A DNA stretch of 64,000 nucleotides from Brucella anthropi ATCC 49188 (GCF_000017405.1 NC_009667.1:124001-188000); one strand, 5' to 3'. Positions 21,339 to 29,153 are shown, counted from the stretch's first letter. Notes: generated by a model not told the origin, from the sequence alone. Numbers and translations are program-made.

Positions 21339-21564
21339 CGAAAACTCCTATAAAATATGTTCGATATGGATTTTCAAATAGTATTTCTATGCCATGATGT
21401 ATGTAACATTATGGCAACATAAATATAGTTTAGAAATAACTTAATATACAATTTGTTATTATTCAATTTTTGCTTTACTAAAAAGCAAACTACGAATGTT
21501 TTTCGTTCTATGTATTTTAGTTATAAATAAATTTCATCCAAATAAATTCAGGCCTATGCCAACG
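21339..21564 (-). promoter_or_regulatory. AT-rich upstream region of the first omp gene
   Basis: About 225 bases of markedly AT-rich DNA between the first omp start and the terminator of the second omp gene, in strong contrast to the GC-rich surroundings. It must hold the promoter and leader of the first omp gene. No gene is visible, and I could not settle on one -35/-10 pair. Confidence 0.55.
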
Positions 21565-21594
21565 AAAAAAAGGCCCCGCGATGCGGAGCCTTTT
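21565..21594 (-). terminator. Rho-independent terminator after the second omp gene
   Basis: On the bottom strand GGCTCCGC pairs with GCGGGGCC (one mismatch) around a 3-base loop and is followed by seven T residues. It begins 21 bp after the omp stop, so the two omp genes are probably separately transcribed. Confidence 0.8.
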
Positions 21595-21615
21595 CAGATA
21601 TGTTTTCAACCAGAA

Positions 21616-22305
21616 TTAGAACTTGTATGCGACGCCGAGGCGAACTTCGTTCGTCTTGAAGTCCTGATTGACATTCAGGCCGCCAAACTCAATGTCCTTA
21701 TCGCCATAGTCGGTGTAGCGATATTCGAGGCGAACGATCAGGTTGTCGGTTGCGGCATAGTCAACGCCGGCGCCTGCAGTCCAGCCGGTAAGCGTCTTGC
21801 TTTCGGAGAAGCTGCCGATACCGTCAATGCTGCCGCTGTTTTTGATGTTGCCGAATGCAACACCACCGGCGAGGTAGGGCATGAAGCGATCAACCGCATA
21901 ACCGACACGTGCGCGAACGGCGCCGGACCAGCGAAGCTTGGTTTCGAAATCGCCAACTGCGAGGTCGCCGCTGTAGACATCGATGTCCTTGGAAACATCG
22001 TTGTAGGTCACGTCGCCGTCGATACCGAGAACGATGCTGTTGCCGAGATCGAAGTTGTAACCGGCATAGATGCCGCCGAGGAAGCCATCCGGCTTGACGT
22101 TGCCAAAGCTATAGACGTCGCCGCTGAAATCGGACTTGCCCCAGCCGTAGCCGATCTGGCCACCGATGTAAGCACCGCTCCAGGTAAAGGTTGGTGCAAC
22201 CACAACCGGAACTGGTTCCTGCTCGATGACAGCGTCGGCAGCCTTTGCGCCTGTAGCGGCCACAAGGGCAACAGTCGATGCAAGAAGAAGGGCCTTGAGC
22301 TTCAT
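21616..22305 (-). CDS. Omp25/Omp31-family outer membrane beta-barrel protein (second copy)
   Basis: A 229-residue paralogue of the adjacent Omp. ATG 22305 is preceded by a textbook AGGAGG, so the in-frame upstream ATG at 22338 is rejected. A 22-residue signal peptide ends AKA, predicting a mature start ADAVIEQEP. Barrel strands follow, with WSGAYIGGQIGYGWG near the N-terminus and the C-terminal RLGVAYKF. The two genes look like a tandem duplication that has diverged mostly in the surface-loop regions. The family provides abundant structural barrels of the Brucella outer membrane. It is divergent from the acyltransferase gene. Confidence 0.92.
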   Translation of the reverse strand: MKLKALLLASTVALVAATGAKAADAVIEQEPVPVVVAPTFTWSGAYIGGQIGYGWGKSDFSGDVYSFGNVKPDGFLGGIYAGYNFDLGNSIVLGIDGDVTYNDVSKDIDVYSGDLAVGDFETKLRWSGAVRARVGYAVDRFMPYLAGGVAFGNIKNSGSIDGIGSFSESKTLTGWTAGAGVDYAATDNLIVRLEYRYTDYGDKDIEFGGLNVNQDFKTNEVRLGVAYKF

Positions 22306-22556
22306 GATAAACCTCCTGAAGGAAAGTCTCAGAACCAATATTTGTCCCTAATATAAGCGATTGCTGTCAAAAGTCTGTAGCAAACGAGACACATCAAGGG
22401 GAATGTCGCCAGAGCGGTACACGTTAGCGTGAGCACCCTGTGAGGAGTCTTGATGTCGTCAGGCGCAATATGGCGCAGACACGCGCAAGTTATACCGGAT
22501 GTAATTCCGCCGTTGTCGCGTTATAGAAAGCGACAGAACTTGCGGGGGAAACGGAA
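22306..22556. promoter_or_regulatory. Divergent promoter region between omp and acyltransferase genes
   Basis: These 251 bases separate a leftward omp gene from a rightward acyltransferase gene and must hold promoters for both. On the bottom strand a TTGACA occurs at about 22371-22366 near a TATATT, but the spacing is not canonical. No gene is seen. Confidence 0.4.
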
Positions 22557-23672
22557 ATGCATGACGCGAAGGGCATGAATGGGCGGGTCGACTGGGTCGA
22601 TATTGCCAAGGGTATCTGCATCATCTTCGTGGTCATGATGCATTCGACGCTAGGCGTGGAGAAAGCAGCCGGCGCCCAGGGCTGGATGCACTATGTGGTC
22701 GCCTTTGCCAAACCCTTCCGTATGCCGGATTTCTTTATGATATCAGGCTTGTTTCTCAGTCTTGTGATCGACCGGCCATGGCGGCGCTATCTTGACCGCA
22801 AGGTCGTGCATTTTCTCTATTTCTATATTCTGTGGCTGACGATCCAGTTTACGTTCAAGGCGCCGGGCATTGCCAGCGAAGCCGGAGTTTCCGGTGTGGT
22901 GAACGCCTATCTGATGGCTTTCATCGAACCGTTCGGAACGCTCTGGTTCATCTATATCCTGCCTGTTTTCTTCATCGCGACGCGGCTTTTGAAGCACGTG
23001 CCGGTAGGCGTGACCTTTACGGCGCTGGCATTTCTCGAAATCCTGCCGATCCATACGGGTTGGATTATGGTCGACGAATTCTGCTCCCGTTTCGTCTATT
23101 TCTATGCGGGCTATGCCTTTGCTCCCGCCATCTTCCGGGCTGCGGACTGGCTTCGACAGCGCCCGCTCATCGGTGTTGCCGGACTGCTGGTCTGGGGCTT
23201 GATCGAATACAAGCTCGTCTTCATGCCAGTGCCGGAAAGCCTTGCCGCGCTGATATCACCCGCAAGCGACCTTCTGGATAGGCGGGGCGCAATCAGCGAT
23301 CTGCCGGTCGTTTCACTTCTCCTGGGTCTGGTGGGTGCGCTGGCAATCATTTCCATATCTTCGCTCCTCAGCCTGCTGTCGGCCAGAAACTGGCTGCATC
23401 GAGGCTTGAGCTGGCTCGGTGCGCATTCGATTGTCGTCTATCTGGCTTTCTTCCTGCCGATGGCCATTGCCCGCACAGCGCTGCTGAAACTCGGCATTGG
23501 CGATATCGGTACAGTCTCGCTCCTGACGACAGCCAGCGGCGTCATCGGTCCGGTCATTCTTTATGGCTTTATCCAGTGGAGCGGTTACGGACAGTTTCTG
23601 TTCCGCCGTCCCGGCTGGGCCTATATCGATCAGGCGCCGCAAAAGAAAACGGCGGCTACCGCCGCCGTTTGA
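22557..23672 (+). CDS. Acyltransferase 3 family membrane protein
   Basis: A 371-residue protein with about ten hydrophobic segments. The N-terminal RVDWVDIAKGICIIFVVMMH is the hallmark of acyltransferase family 3, with the conserved Arg-Asp before the first membrane helix and the His at its end; FRMPDFFMISGLF and a following Arg-rich loop also match. Such enzymes transfer acetyl or other acyl groups to cell-surface glycans or, in OpgC-type members, succinyl groups to periplasmic glucans. Since cgs lies in the same window, modification of cyclic glucan is conceivable but unproven. A GGGGGAAACGG ribosome-binding site precedes the ATG. The last codons lie inside a terminator hairpin. Confidence 0.88.
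   Translation: MHDAKGMNGRVDWVDIAKGICIIFVVMMHSTLGVEKAAGAQGWMHYVVAFAKPFRMPDFFMISGLFLSLVIDRPWRRYLDRKVVHFLYFYILWLTIQFTFKAPGIASEAGVSGVVNAYLMAFIEPFGTLWFIYILPVFFIATRLLKHVPVGVTFTALAFLEILPIHTGWIMVDEFCSRFVYFYAGYAFAPAIFRAADWLRQRPLIGVAGLLVWGLIEYKLVFMPVPESLAALISPASDLLDRRGAISDLPVVSLLLGLVGALAIISISSLLSLLSARNWLHRGLSWLGAHSIVVYLAFFLPMAIARTALLKLGIGDIGTVSLLTTASGVIGPVILYGFIQWSGYGQFLFRRPGWAYIDQAPQKKTAATAAV
23647..23670. terminator. Hairpin terminator shared by convergent genes, overlapping coding sequence
   Basis: AAACGGCGGC (23647-23656) pairs with GCCGCCGTTT (23661-23670) around TACC. It encodes the final residues of the acyltransferase, and the TGA begins at its last base. On the bottom strand it follows the RNase D-like gene stop and ends TTTTCTTTT, a good terminator in that direction. 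Confidence 0.75.
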
Positions 23673-23677
23673 TCTCA

Positions 23678-24295
23678 TCACGAATGGGCGAAAATGTCGT
23701 CCTCGGGCCAGCCCATCAGATCGAGTTCCGAGCGCGTTGGCAGGAACTTGAAGCAGGCTTCGGCCTGTTTCGCACGGCCATCGCGTTCCAGCCGCTGTTC
23801 GAGCACGGCTTTCAGACGATGCAGATAGAGCACGTCGGAAGCCGCATATTCGAGCTGCGCAGCCGACAGTGTTTCCGCTGCCCAGTCCGATGATTGCTGC
23901 TGCTTGGAAATCGAAACGTCGAGAAGCTCGTTGCAAAGCTCTTTCAGGCCATGGCGGTCCGTATAGGTACGGGTCAGCTTCGATGCGATCTTGGTGCAGA
24001 ACACAGGTTGCGGCATGGTGCCGAAAGCCTGCGCCAGCACGGCCAGATCGAAGCGGCCAAAATGAAAGATCTTGGTGATCGAGCGATCCTTCAGAAGCTT
24101 GACCAGATTGGGGGCCTTCTTCTGACCGGCTTCAATCTGAATCACGTCTGCCGTGCCGTCACCGGGCGAAATTTGCACCACGCAAAGCCGGTCGCGATGC
24201 GGGTTCAGGCCCAGCGTTTCGGTGTCGATGGCGACCGCATCGACCTGATAGTTGTCGAGGTTCGGCAGATCGTTCTTGTGAAAACGGATGGTCAT
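23678..24295 (-). CDS. RNase D-like 3'-5' exonuclease
   Basis: A 205-residue DEDD-superfamily exonuclease. Asp24 and Glu26 (AIDTETLGL), the Asp in FHFGRFDLAVL, and YAASDVLYLH give all four metal ligands plus the Tyr of the DEDDy subtype. It has only the nuclease domain and lacks the HRDC domains of full RNase D, which suits the short forms common in alphaproteobacteria. A likely role is RNA 3'-end trimming. It starts 10 bp after the dipeptidase stop, so the two form an operon, and it converges on the acyltransferase gene with a 5-bp gap. Confidence 0.88.
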   Translation of the reverse strand: MTIRFHKNDLPNLDNYQVDAVAIDTETLGLNPHRDRLCVVQISPGDGTADVIQIEAGQKKAPNLVKLLKDRSITKIFHFGRFDLAVLAQAFGTMPQPVFCTKIASKLTRTYTDRHGLKELCNELLDVSISKQQQSSDWAAETLSAAQLEYAASDVLYLHRLKAVLEQRLERDGRAKQAEACFKFLPTRSELDLMGWPEDDIFAHS

Positions 24296-24305
24296 TCAGT
24301 TATCC

Positions 24306-25715
24306 TTACTTCGCGGCGATTGCCGCCATAATACGTGCCCAAGAGCGTTGTCCCTTGTGGAAGGAGTTCAGCTCGTATTTTTCATTGGGCGAATGGATGC
24401 GGTCATCTTCGAGGCCAAAGCCCACGAGCAGCGATTCCATGCCGAGGAACTTGTCGAAGTCGCCGACAATCGGGATCGAGCCGCCCATGGCGATCAACAC
24501 GGCTGGCTTCGGCCATTCGTCGGAAAGCGCATTCTTGGCCTTGGAAACAAGCGGTGAATCGTAGGGTAGCTGGATGGCTGGCGAGCCACCATGCGGATGG
24601 AACTCGACCGAACAATCGGCTGGCAGACGTTCCTTGACGAATGTGCGGAAGGCTTCGCGGATTTTGACCGGGTCCTGCTTGTGGACAAGACGGAACGAAA
24701 CCTTGGCGGAAGCTTCCGCTGCAATGACGGTCTTGAAACCTTCGCCGGTATAGCCGCCGGTGATGCCGTTGACTTCAGCGGTCGGGCGCGCCCATGTCAG
24801 TTCCAGAACGCTGCGGCCTTTTTCGCCGGATGGAATGGACAGACCGATCGGACCGAGGAAGTTTTCAGCCGTGCGGCCAAGGCTTTCCCATGACTTCAGA
24901 ATCTGCGTCGGTGTTTCTTCGACGCCCTCATAGAAATCGGGAACTGTCACACGTCCGGTTTCGTCGTGCAGGTCGGCCAGAATTTTTGTCAGGATGTGGA
25001 TCGGGTTTGCCGCGGCGCCACCGAAGAAGCCGGAATGGAGATCGCGATCGGCTGCCTTGATGACGATCTCCTCGCCGACGAGACCGCGCAAGCCCACGCT
25101 GATGGCAGGTGTTTCTGCGTCCCACATGGCCGTGTCGCAGACGAGTGCCACATCGGCCTTCAGCTCTTGCTTGTTGGCGTCGAGGAACGGCTTCAGTGAT
25201 GGCGAGCCGGATTCCTCTTCACCTTCAAACAGGAGTGTCACCTTGACTGGCAGATTGCCATTGATCGCCTTGTAGGCGCGGCAGGCTTCCACAAAGGTCA
25301 TGAGCTGGCCCTTGTCGTCGGACGTGCCGCGACCGGTCAGTATCTTGCGGCCATTACCCACGTCCTTGATAGCCGGATCGAAAGGATCGTTTTCCCAAAG
25401 ATTTAGCGGATCGACCGGCTGCACGTCATAGTGACCATAGAACAGCACGTGCGGCGCATCCGGTGTCGCGCCTTCATGATGGGCAACCACCATCGGGTGG
25501 CCGGGCGTGTCGCGCACACTGGCATCGAAACCGATTGTCTTCAAATCTTCGACGAGCCATTCCGCAGCCTTGCGGCAATCGGCCTTGTAGGCCGGGTCGG
25601 TCGAAATCGACTTGATCCGCAAAAGATCGAACAGGCGATCGAGGCTCTGATCGAGATTGGCGTCGAGGTGGCTGAGTACTTTGTCGAGCGATTGCGCAGA
25701 CGATTGCTGGGACAT
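24306..25715 (-). CDS. M20 family metallopeptidase (dipeptidase)
   Basis: A 469-residue zinc peptidase of the M20 dipeptidase type. Metal-binding and catalytic elements are visible in order: FYGHYDVQPVDP (His, Asp), TGRGTSDDKGQ (bridging Asp), EGEEESGS (catalytic Glu-Glu), and a C-terminal FGLEDDRIHSPNEK with the last His. The start at ATG 25715 is preferred. The frame is open further to 25868, but that stretch carries hairpins, reads as unrelated residues and is not conserved-looking. It probably hydrolyses small peptides in the cytosol. It precedes the RNase D-like gene in one transcription unit. Confidence 0.92.
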   Translation of the reverse strand: MSQQSSAQSLDKVLSHLDANLDQSLDRLFDLLRIKSISTDPAYKADCRKAAEWLVEDLKTIGFDASVRDTPGHPMVVAHHEGATPDAPHVLFYGHYDVQPVDPLNLWENDPFDPAIKDVGNGRKILTGRGTSDDKGQLMTFVEACRAYKAINGNLPVKVTLLFEGEEESGSPSLKPFLDANKQELKADVALVCDTAMWDAETPAISVGLRGLVGEEIVIKAADRDLHSGFFGGAAANPIHILTKILADLHDETGRVTVPDFYEGVEETPTQILKSWESLGRTAENFLGPIGLSIPSGEKGRSVLELTWARPTAEVNGITGGYTGEGFKTVIAAEASAKVSFRLVHKQDPVKIREAFRTFVKERLPADCSVEFHPHGGSPAIQLPYDSPLVSKAKNALSDEWPKPAVLIAMGGSIPIVGDFDKFLGMESLLVGFGLEDDRIHSPNEKYELNSFHKGQRSWARIMAAIAAK

Positions 25716-25807
25716 GGAAATTTCCTGACGAGTCGTAACGTAAACTGGCGGCACACTACAACCAGCGTCGTCAGGATGAAACCCGGTTTGGAAGAAAGAA
25801 GAGCCTC

Positions 25808-25965
25808 GATAAAATGAATTGGCCGTTACGGTGAGGGGGTACCGCAACGGCCATGTCACTACACTCAAAGCGGTAGCCCGGAGAGGGGAATGAGGCTACC
25901 GCTAGCATCCGGCATCCAACGGGGGACGGGTCAGAAAACCGGCGACCGACGAACTGTCGATGACT
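25808..25965 (-). ncRNA. Candidate small RNA with C-rich loops (AbcR/alpha-r15-like)
   Basis: Read on the bottom strand, hairpin 1 has arms AGCGGTAGCC/GGCTACCGCT (25903-25894 and 25878-25869) and a loop containing CCCCTCTCC. Hairpin 2 has arms GGCCGTTGCGGT/ACCGTAACGGCC (25852-25841 and 25832-25821) and loop ACCCCCTC, followed by AATTCATTTT as a terminator-like tail. A further single-stranded GTCCCCC lies upstream at about 25926-25920. Such anti-Shine-Dalgarno loops mark AbcR-type sRNAs, and I recall those of Sinorhizobium lying beside polA. A CTTGAA at about 25998 could be a -35 element. The ends are approximate. The alternative is a structured leader of the dipeptidase gene. Confidence 0.5.
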
Positions 25966-26005
25966 GAGATTTGGCCTTTCAACTGTGGCTATTCAAGGGC
26001 ACGGA

Positions 26006-26034
26006 AGATTACAAATCTGTAACAAACGTGTTAC
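26006..26034. promoter_or_regulatory. Two abutting inverted repeats upstream of polA
   Basis: AGATT-ACA-AATCT (26006-26018) is directly followed by GTAACA-AACG-TGTTAC (26019-26034), both perfect. They lie about 95 bp before polA and about 40 bp upstream of the candidate sRNA, so a regulator bound here could affect either. The binding protein is unknown. Confidence 0.4.
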
Positions 26035-26126
26035 CGCGACGTGATGGGTTTTCTTTCACGTGGACGGATGTTTCTCCTGACACGGGAGTGGTTTTCTTTA
26101 GGCGTCATTTCCTCTAATTCTAGCTT

Positions 26127-29057
26127 ATGAAAAAAGGCGATCATCTCTTTCTCGTTGACGGCTCGGGCTATATTTTCCGCGCCTATCATGCCCTGCCACC
26201 GCTGACCCGCAAGACGGATGGTCTGCCGGTCGGCGCCGTCTCGGGCTTCTGCAACATGCTATGGAAGCTCTTGAAAGATGCGCGCAACACCGATGTGGGC
26301 GTGGTGCCGACCCATTTTGCGGTCATCTTCGATTATTCGTCGAAGACGTTCCGCAATGAAATCTATCCTGAATACAAGGCCAATCGCACCGCGCCGCCGG
26401 AAGATCTCATTCCTCAGTTCGGCCTCATCCGTCAGGCAACGCGCGCGTTCAATCTGCCCTGCATCGAGAAGGAAGGTTTCGAGGCTGACGACCTGATCGC
26501 GACCTATGCCCGTATTGCCGAGCAGGCTGGCGGCGATGTCACCATCGTTTCGTCCGACAAGGATCTCATGCAGCTCGTGACGCCAAGCGTATCGATGTAT
26601 GACAGCATGAAGGACAAGCAGATTTCGATCCCGGAAGTGATCGAGAAATGGGGCGTTCCGCCGGAAAAGATGATCGACCTGCAATCGCTGACCGGCGACA
26701 GCACCGACAATGTTCCCGGCATTCCCGGCATCGGGCCGAAGACGGCGGCGCAATTGCTGGAAGAATTCGGCGATCTCGATACGCTTCTGGCCCGCGCTTC
26801 CGAAATCAAGCAGAACAAGCGTCGCGAGAACATTCTGGCGTTTGCCGACCAGACGAAGATTTCGCGCGAGCTGGTTACACTCAAGACCGACGTGCCGCTG
26901 GATGTCGATCTGGACAGTCTGGTGCTGGAGCCGCAGAACGGCCCGAAGCTGATCGGCTTCCTGAAGGCTATGGAATTCACTTCGCTCACTCGCCGGGTGG
27001 CCGAAGCGACTGACACCGACGCATCGGCTGTCGAGCCGTGCCATGTGGAGACAGACTGGGGCGCGGACGCCCATGGTCCCGATGTCGATGTTCCCGCCAA
27101 GGCTGATAATGCTGCGTCGCAACCGACATCCGCTGTCGCTGCCTCGGATCAGGGCTACACGCCGAAGGCGCTCGCAGAAAAGCGGGCGACAGAAGCAGCC
27201 GCACAGACAATCGATACGAGCGCTTATACCTGCATTCGCGATATCGCCACGCTGAAACTCTGGCTCGCAGAGGCGGTTGAAACCGGTGTTTTGGCCTTCG
27301 ATACGGAAACGACGTCGCTTGATCCGATGCAGGCGGAGCTGGTTGGTTTTTCTCTGGCCTTGGCGCCGGGCAGAGCCGCTTATATTCCGCTCCAACACAA
27401 GTCTGGCGCGGGTGATCTTCTCGGCGGCGGCATGGTCGAAGGACAAATTCCGCTGGATGAGGCGCTGGCCGCTTTGAAGATCGTGCTTGAGGATGCTTCC
27501 GTTCTCAAGATCGCGCAGAACATGAAATATGACTGGCTGGTCATGCGCCGCCATGGGATCAATACAGTCTCGTTCGACGATACGATGCTGATTTCCTATG
27601 TACTTGATGCTGGCACGGGTAGCCATGGCATGGACCCGTTGTCCGAGCGCTGGCTCGGTCATACGCCAATTCCCTATAAGGATGTGGCGGGAAGCGGCAA
27701 GAGCGCTGTCAGCTTCGACATGGTCGATCTCGACCGTGCCACGGCTTATGCGGCAGAAGACGCCGATGTGACCTTGCGCCTGTGGCAAGTTCTGAAACCG
27801 CGTCTTGCAGCTGAAGGGCTGATGTCGGTCTATGAACGTCTGGAACGTCCGCTGGTCGATGTTCTGGCGTGCATGGAAGAACGCGGCATTGCCGTTGACC
27901 GCCAGGTACTGTCGCGTCTTTCTGGCGATCTGGCGCAGGCTGCCGCTGCCTATGAAGACGAGATTTACGAACTGGCAGGCGAAAGATTCAATATCGGTTC
28001 GCCCAAGCAGCTTGGCGATATTCTGTTTGGCAAGATGAGCTTGTCGGGCGCGTCGAAGACCAAGACCGGTCAATGGTCCACGTCTGCGCAGGTGCTGGAA
28101 GACCTCGCTGCCGAAGGCCATCCGCTGCCGCGCAAGATCGTCGACTGGCGTCAGCTCACCAAGCTCAAATCCACCTATACCGATGCGCTACCGGGGTTCA
28201 TCAACCCGGAGACAAAGCGCGTTCATACGTCCTATGCGATGGCGTCCACTTCAACCGGACGTCTTTCGTCATCCGACCCGAACCTGCAAAATATTCCGGT
28301 TCGCACAGCCGAAGGCCGCAAGATCAGGACGGCCTTCATCGCCGAACCCGGCAACAAGCTGGTTTCTGCCGATTACAGCCAGATCGAACTGCGCGTGCTG
28401 GCCCATGTGGCCGATATCGCGCAACTGAAGCAGGCCTTTGCCGACGGCATAGACATTCACGCCATGACGGCATCCGAAATGTTCGGCGTGCCGGTGGAAG
28501 GTATGCCGTCGGAAGTGCGCCGCCGTGCCAAGGCGATCAATTTCGGCATCATCTACGGCATTTCCGCATTCGGCCTTGCCAACCAGTTGTCGATTCCGCG
28601 CGAAGAAGCAGGGCAATATATCCGCACCTATTTCGAGCGCTTCCCCGGCATCAAGGACTACATGGAGGCGACCAAAGCTTTCGCGCGCGAGAATGGCTAT
28701 GTCGAAACGATTTTCGGGCGTCGTGCGCATTATCCCGATATCAGGGCATCCAACCCGCAGGTTCGTGCGTTCAATGAGCGCGCGGCCATCAATGCGCCGA
28801 TACAGGGTTCCGCCGCCGACATTATCCGCCGCGCCATGATCCGCATGGAAGATGCGCTGGCGGAGCAAAATCTTGCCGCGCGCATGTTGTTGCAAGTGCA
28901 CGATGAACTGATCTTCGAAGTGCCTGATAATGAAGTCGAAAAGACCATACCGGTCGTTCGTCACATTATGGAAAATGCGGCGATGCCTGCCGTCTCGCTT
29001 GCGGTGCCGCTGCATGTTGATGCGCGTGCAGCGCATAACTGGGATGAGGCGCATTAG
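26127..29057 (+). CDS. polA: DNA polymerase I
   Basis: A 976-residue repair and Okazaki-fragment-processing polymerase. The 5'-3' exonuclease domain occupies about residues 1-290 (FLVDGSGYIFRAYHALPP, SSDKDLMQLV, GDSTDNVPGIPGIGPKTA). An Ala-rich, acidic linker of about 75 residues follows. The 3'-5' exonuclease domain (about 370-560) keeps FDTETTSL and YAAEDADVTLRLW, so proofreading seems intact. The polymerase domain has motif A DYSQIELRVLAH, motif B RRRAKAINFGIIYG and motif C VHDELIFEVP. No Shine-Dalgarno sequence is evident before ATG 26127. The TAG stop is the first triplet of a palindromic repeat. Confidence 0.97.
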   Translation: MKKGDHLFLVDGSGYIFRAYHALPPLTRKTDGLPVGAVSGFCNMLWKLLKDARNTDVGVVPTHFAVIFDYSSKTFRNEIYPEYKANRTAPPEDLIPQFGLIRQATRAFNLPCIEKEGFEADDLIATYARIAEQAGGDVTIVSSDKDLMQLVTPSVSMYDSMKDKQISIPEVIEKWGVPPEKMIDLQSLTGDSTDNVPGIPGIGPKTAAQLLEEFGDLDTLLARASEIKQNKRRENILAFADQTKISRELVTLKTDVPLDVDLDSLVLEPQNGPKLIGFLKAMEFTSLTRRVAEATDTDASAVEPCHVETDWGADAHGPDVDVPAKADNAASQPTSAVAASDQGYTPKALAEKRATEAAAQTIDTSAYTCIRDIATLKLWLAEAVETGVLAFDTETTSLDPMQAELVGFSLALAPGRAAYIPLQHKSGAGDLLGGGMVEGQIPLDEALAALKIVLEDASVLKIAQNMKYDWLVMRRHGINTVSFDDTMLISYVLDAGTGSHGMDPLSERWLGHTPIPYKDVAGSGKSAVSFDMVDLDRATAYAAEDADVTLRLWQVLKPRLAAEGLMSVYERLERPLVDVLACMEERGIAVDRQVLSRLSGDLAQAAAAYEDEIYELAGERFNIGSPKQLGDILFGKMSLSGASKTKTGQWSTSAQVLEDLAAEGHPLPRKIVDWRQLTKLKSTYTDALPGFINPETKRVHTSYAMASTSTGRLSSSDPNLQNIPVRTAEGRKIRTAFIAEPGNKLVSADYSQIELRVLAHVADIAQLKQAFADGIDIHAMTASEMFGVPVEGMPSEVRRRAKAINFGIIYGISAFGLANQLSIPREEAGQYIRTYFERFPGIKDYMEATKAFARENGYVETIFGRRAHYPDIRASNPQVRAFNERAAINAPIQGSAADIIRRAMIRMEDALAEQNLAARMLLQVHDELIFEVPDNEVEKTIPVVRHIMENAAMPAVSLAVPLHVDARAAHNWDEAH

Positions 29058-29153
29058 AGCGCATTCCGAAAAGTGTGAAGCGGTTTTCGGGCCAAATGCG
29101 CGTCAAAAAGGACCAGAGCGGCGGTACGATTCAATCGGATCGAATTGCGCTCT
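29055..29153 (+). repeat. Palindromic ~100-bp intergenic repeat, copy 3
   Basis: It starts TAGAGCGCATTCCG, carries GAAAAGTGTGAAGCGGTTTTCGG, and ends AATTGCGCTCT; the right-hand hairpin is more degenerate than in copies 1 and 2. Its first three bases are the polA stop codon. The rest of the gap to the helicase gene (29154-29299) shows no gene and presumably holds that gene's promoter. Confidence 0.72.

Larger units (their letters stand above)
25716..26126. promoter_or_regulatory. 411-bp intergenic region between the dipeptidase gene and polA
   Basis: This divergent gap holds no protein gene. It contains two strong adjacent hairpins (25821-25852 and 25869-25903), described separately as a candidate small RNA on the bottom strand. 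It also has two abutting inverted repeats (26006-26034) and the polA promoter. Directly before the polA ATG there is no recognisable Shine-Dalgarno sequence. Confidence 0.6.

Noticed and set aside
22400..22470. Short CACG/CGTG hairpins in the omp-acyltransferase gap
   Set aside because: Stems of four bases are expected by chance in GC-rich DNA.
25716..25868. N-terminal extension of the dipeptidase (about 51 residues)
   Set aside because: It would run through the two perfect hairpins and lacks a supported start; the internal ATG at 25715 gives the family length.
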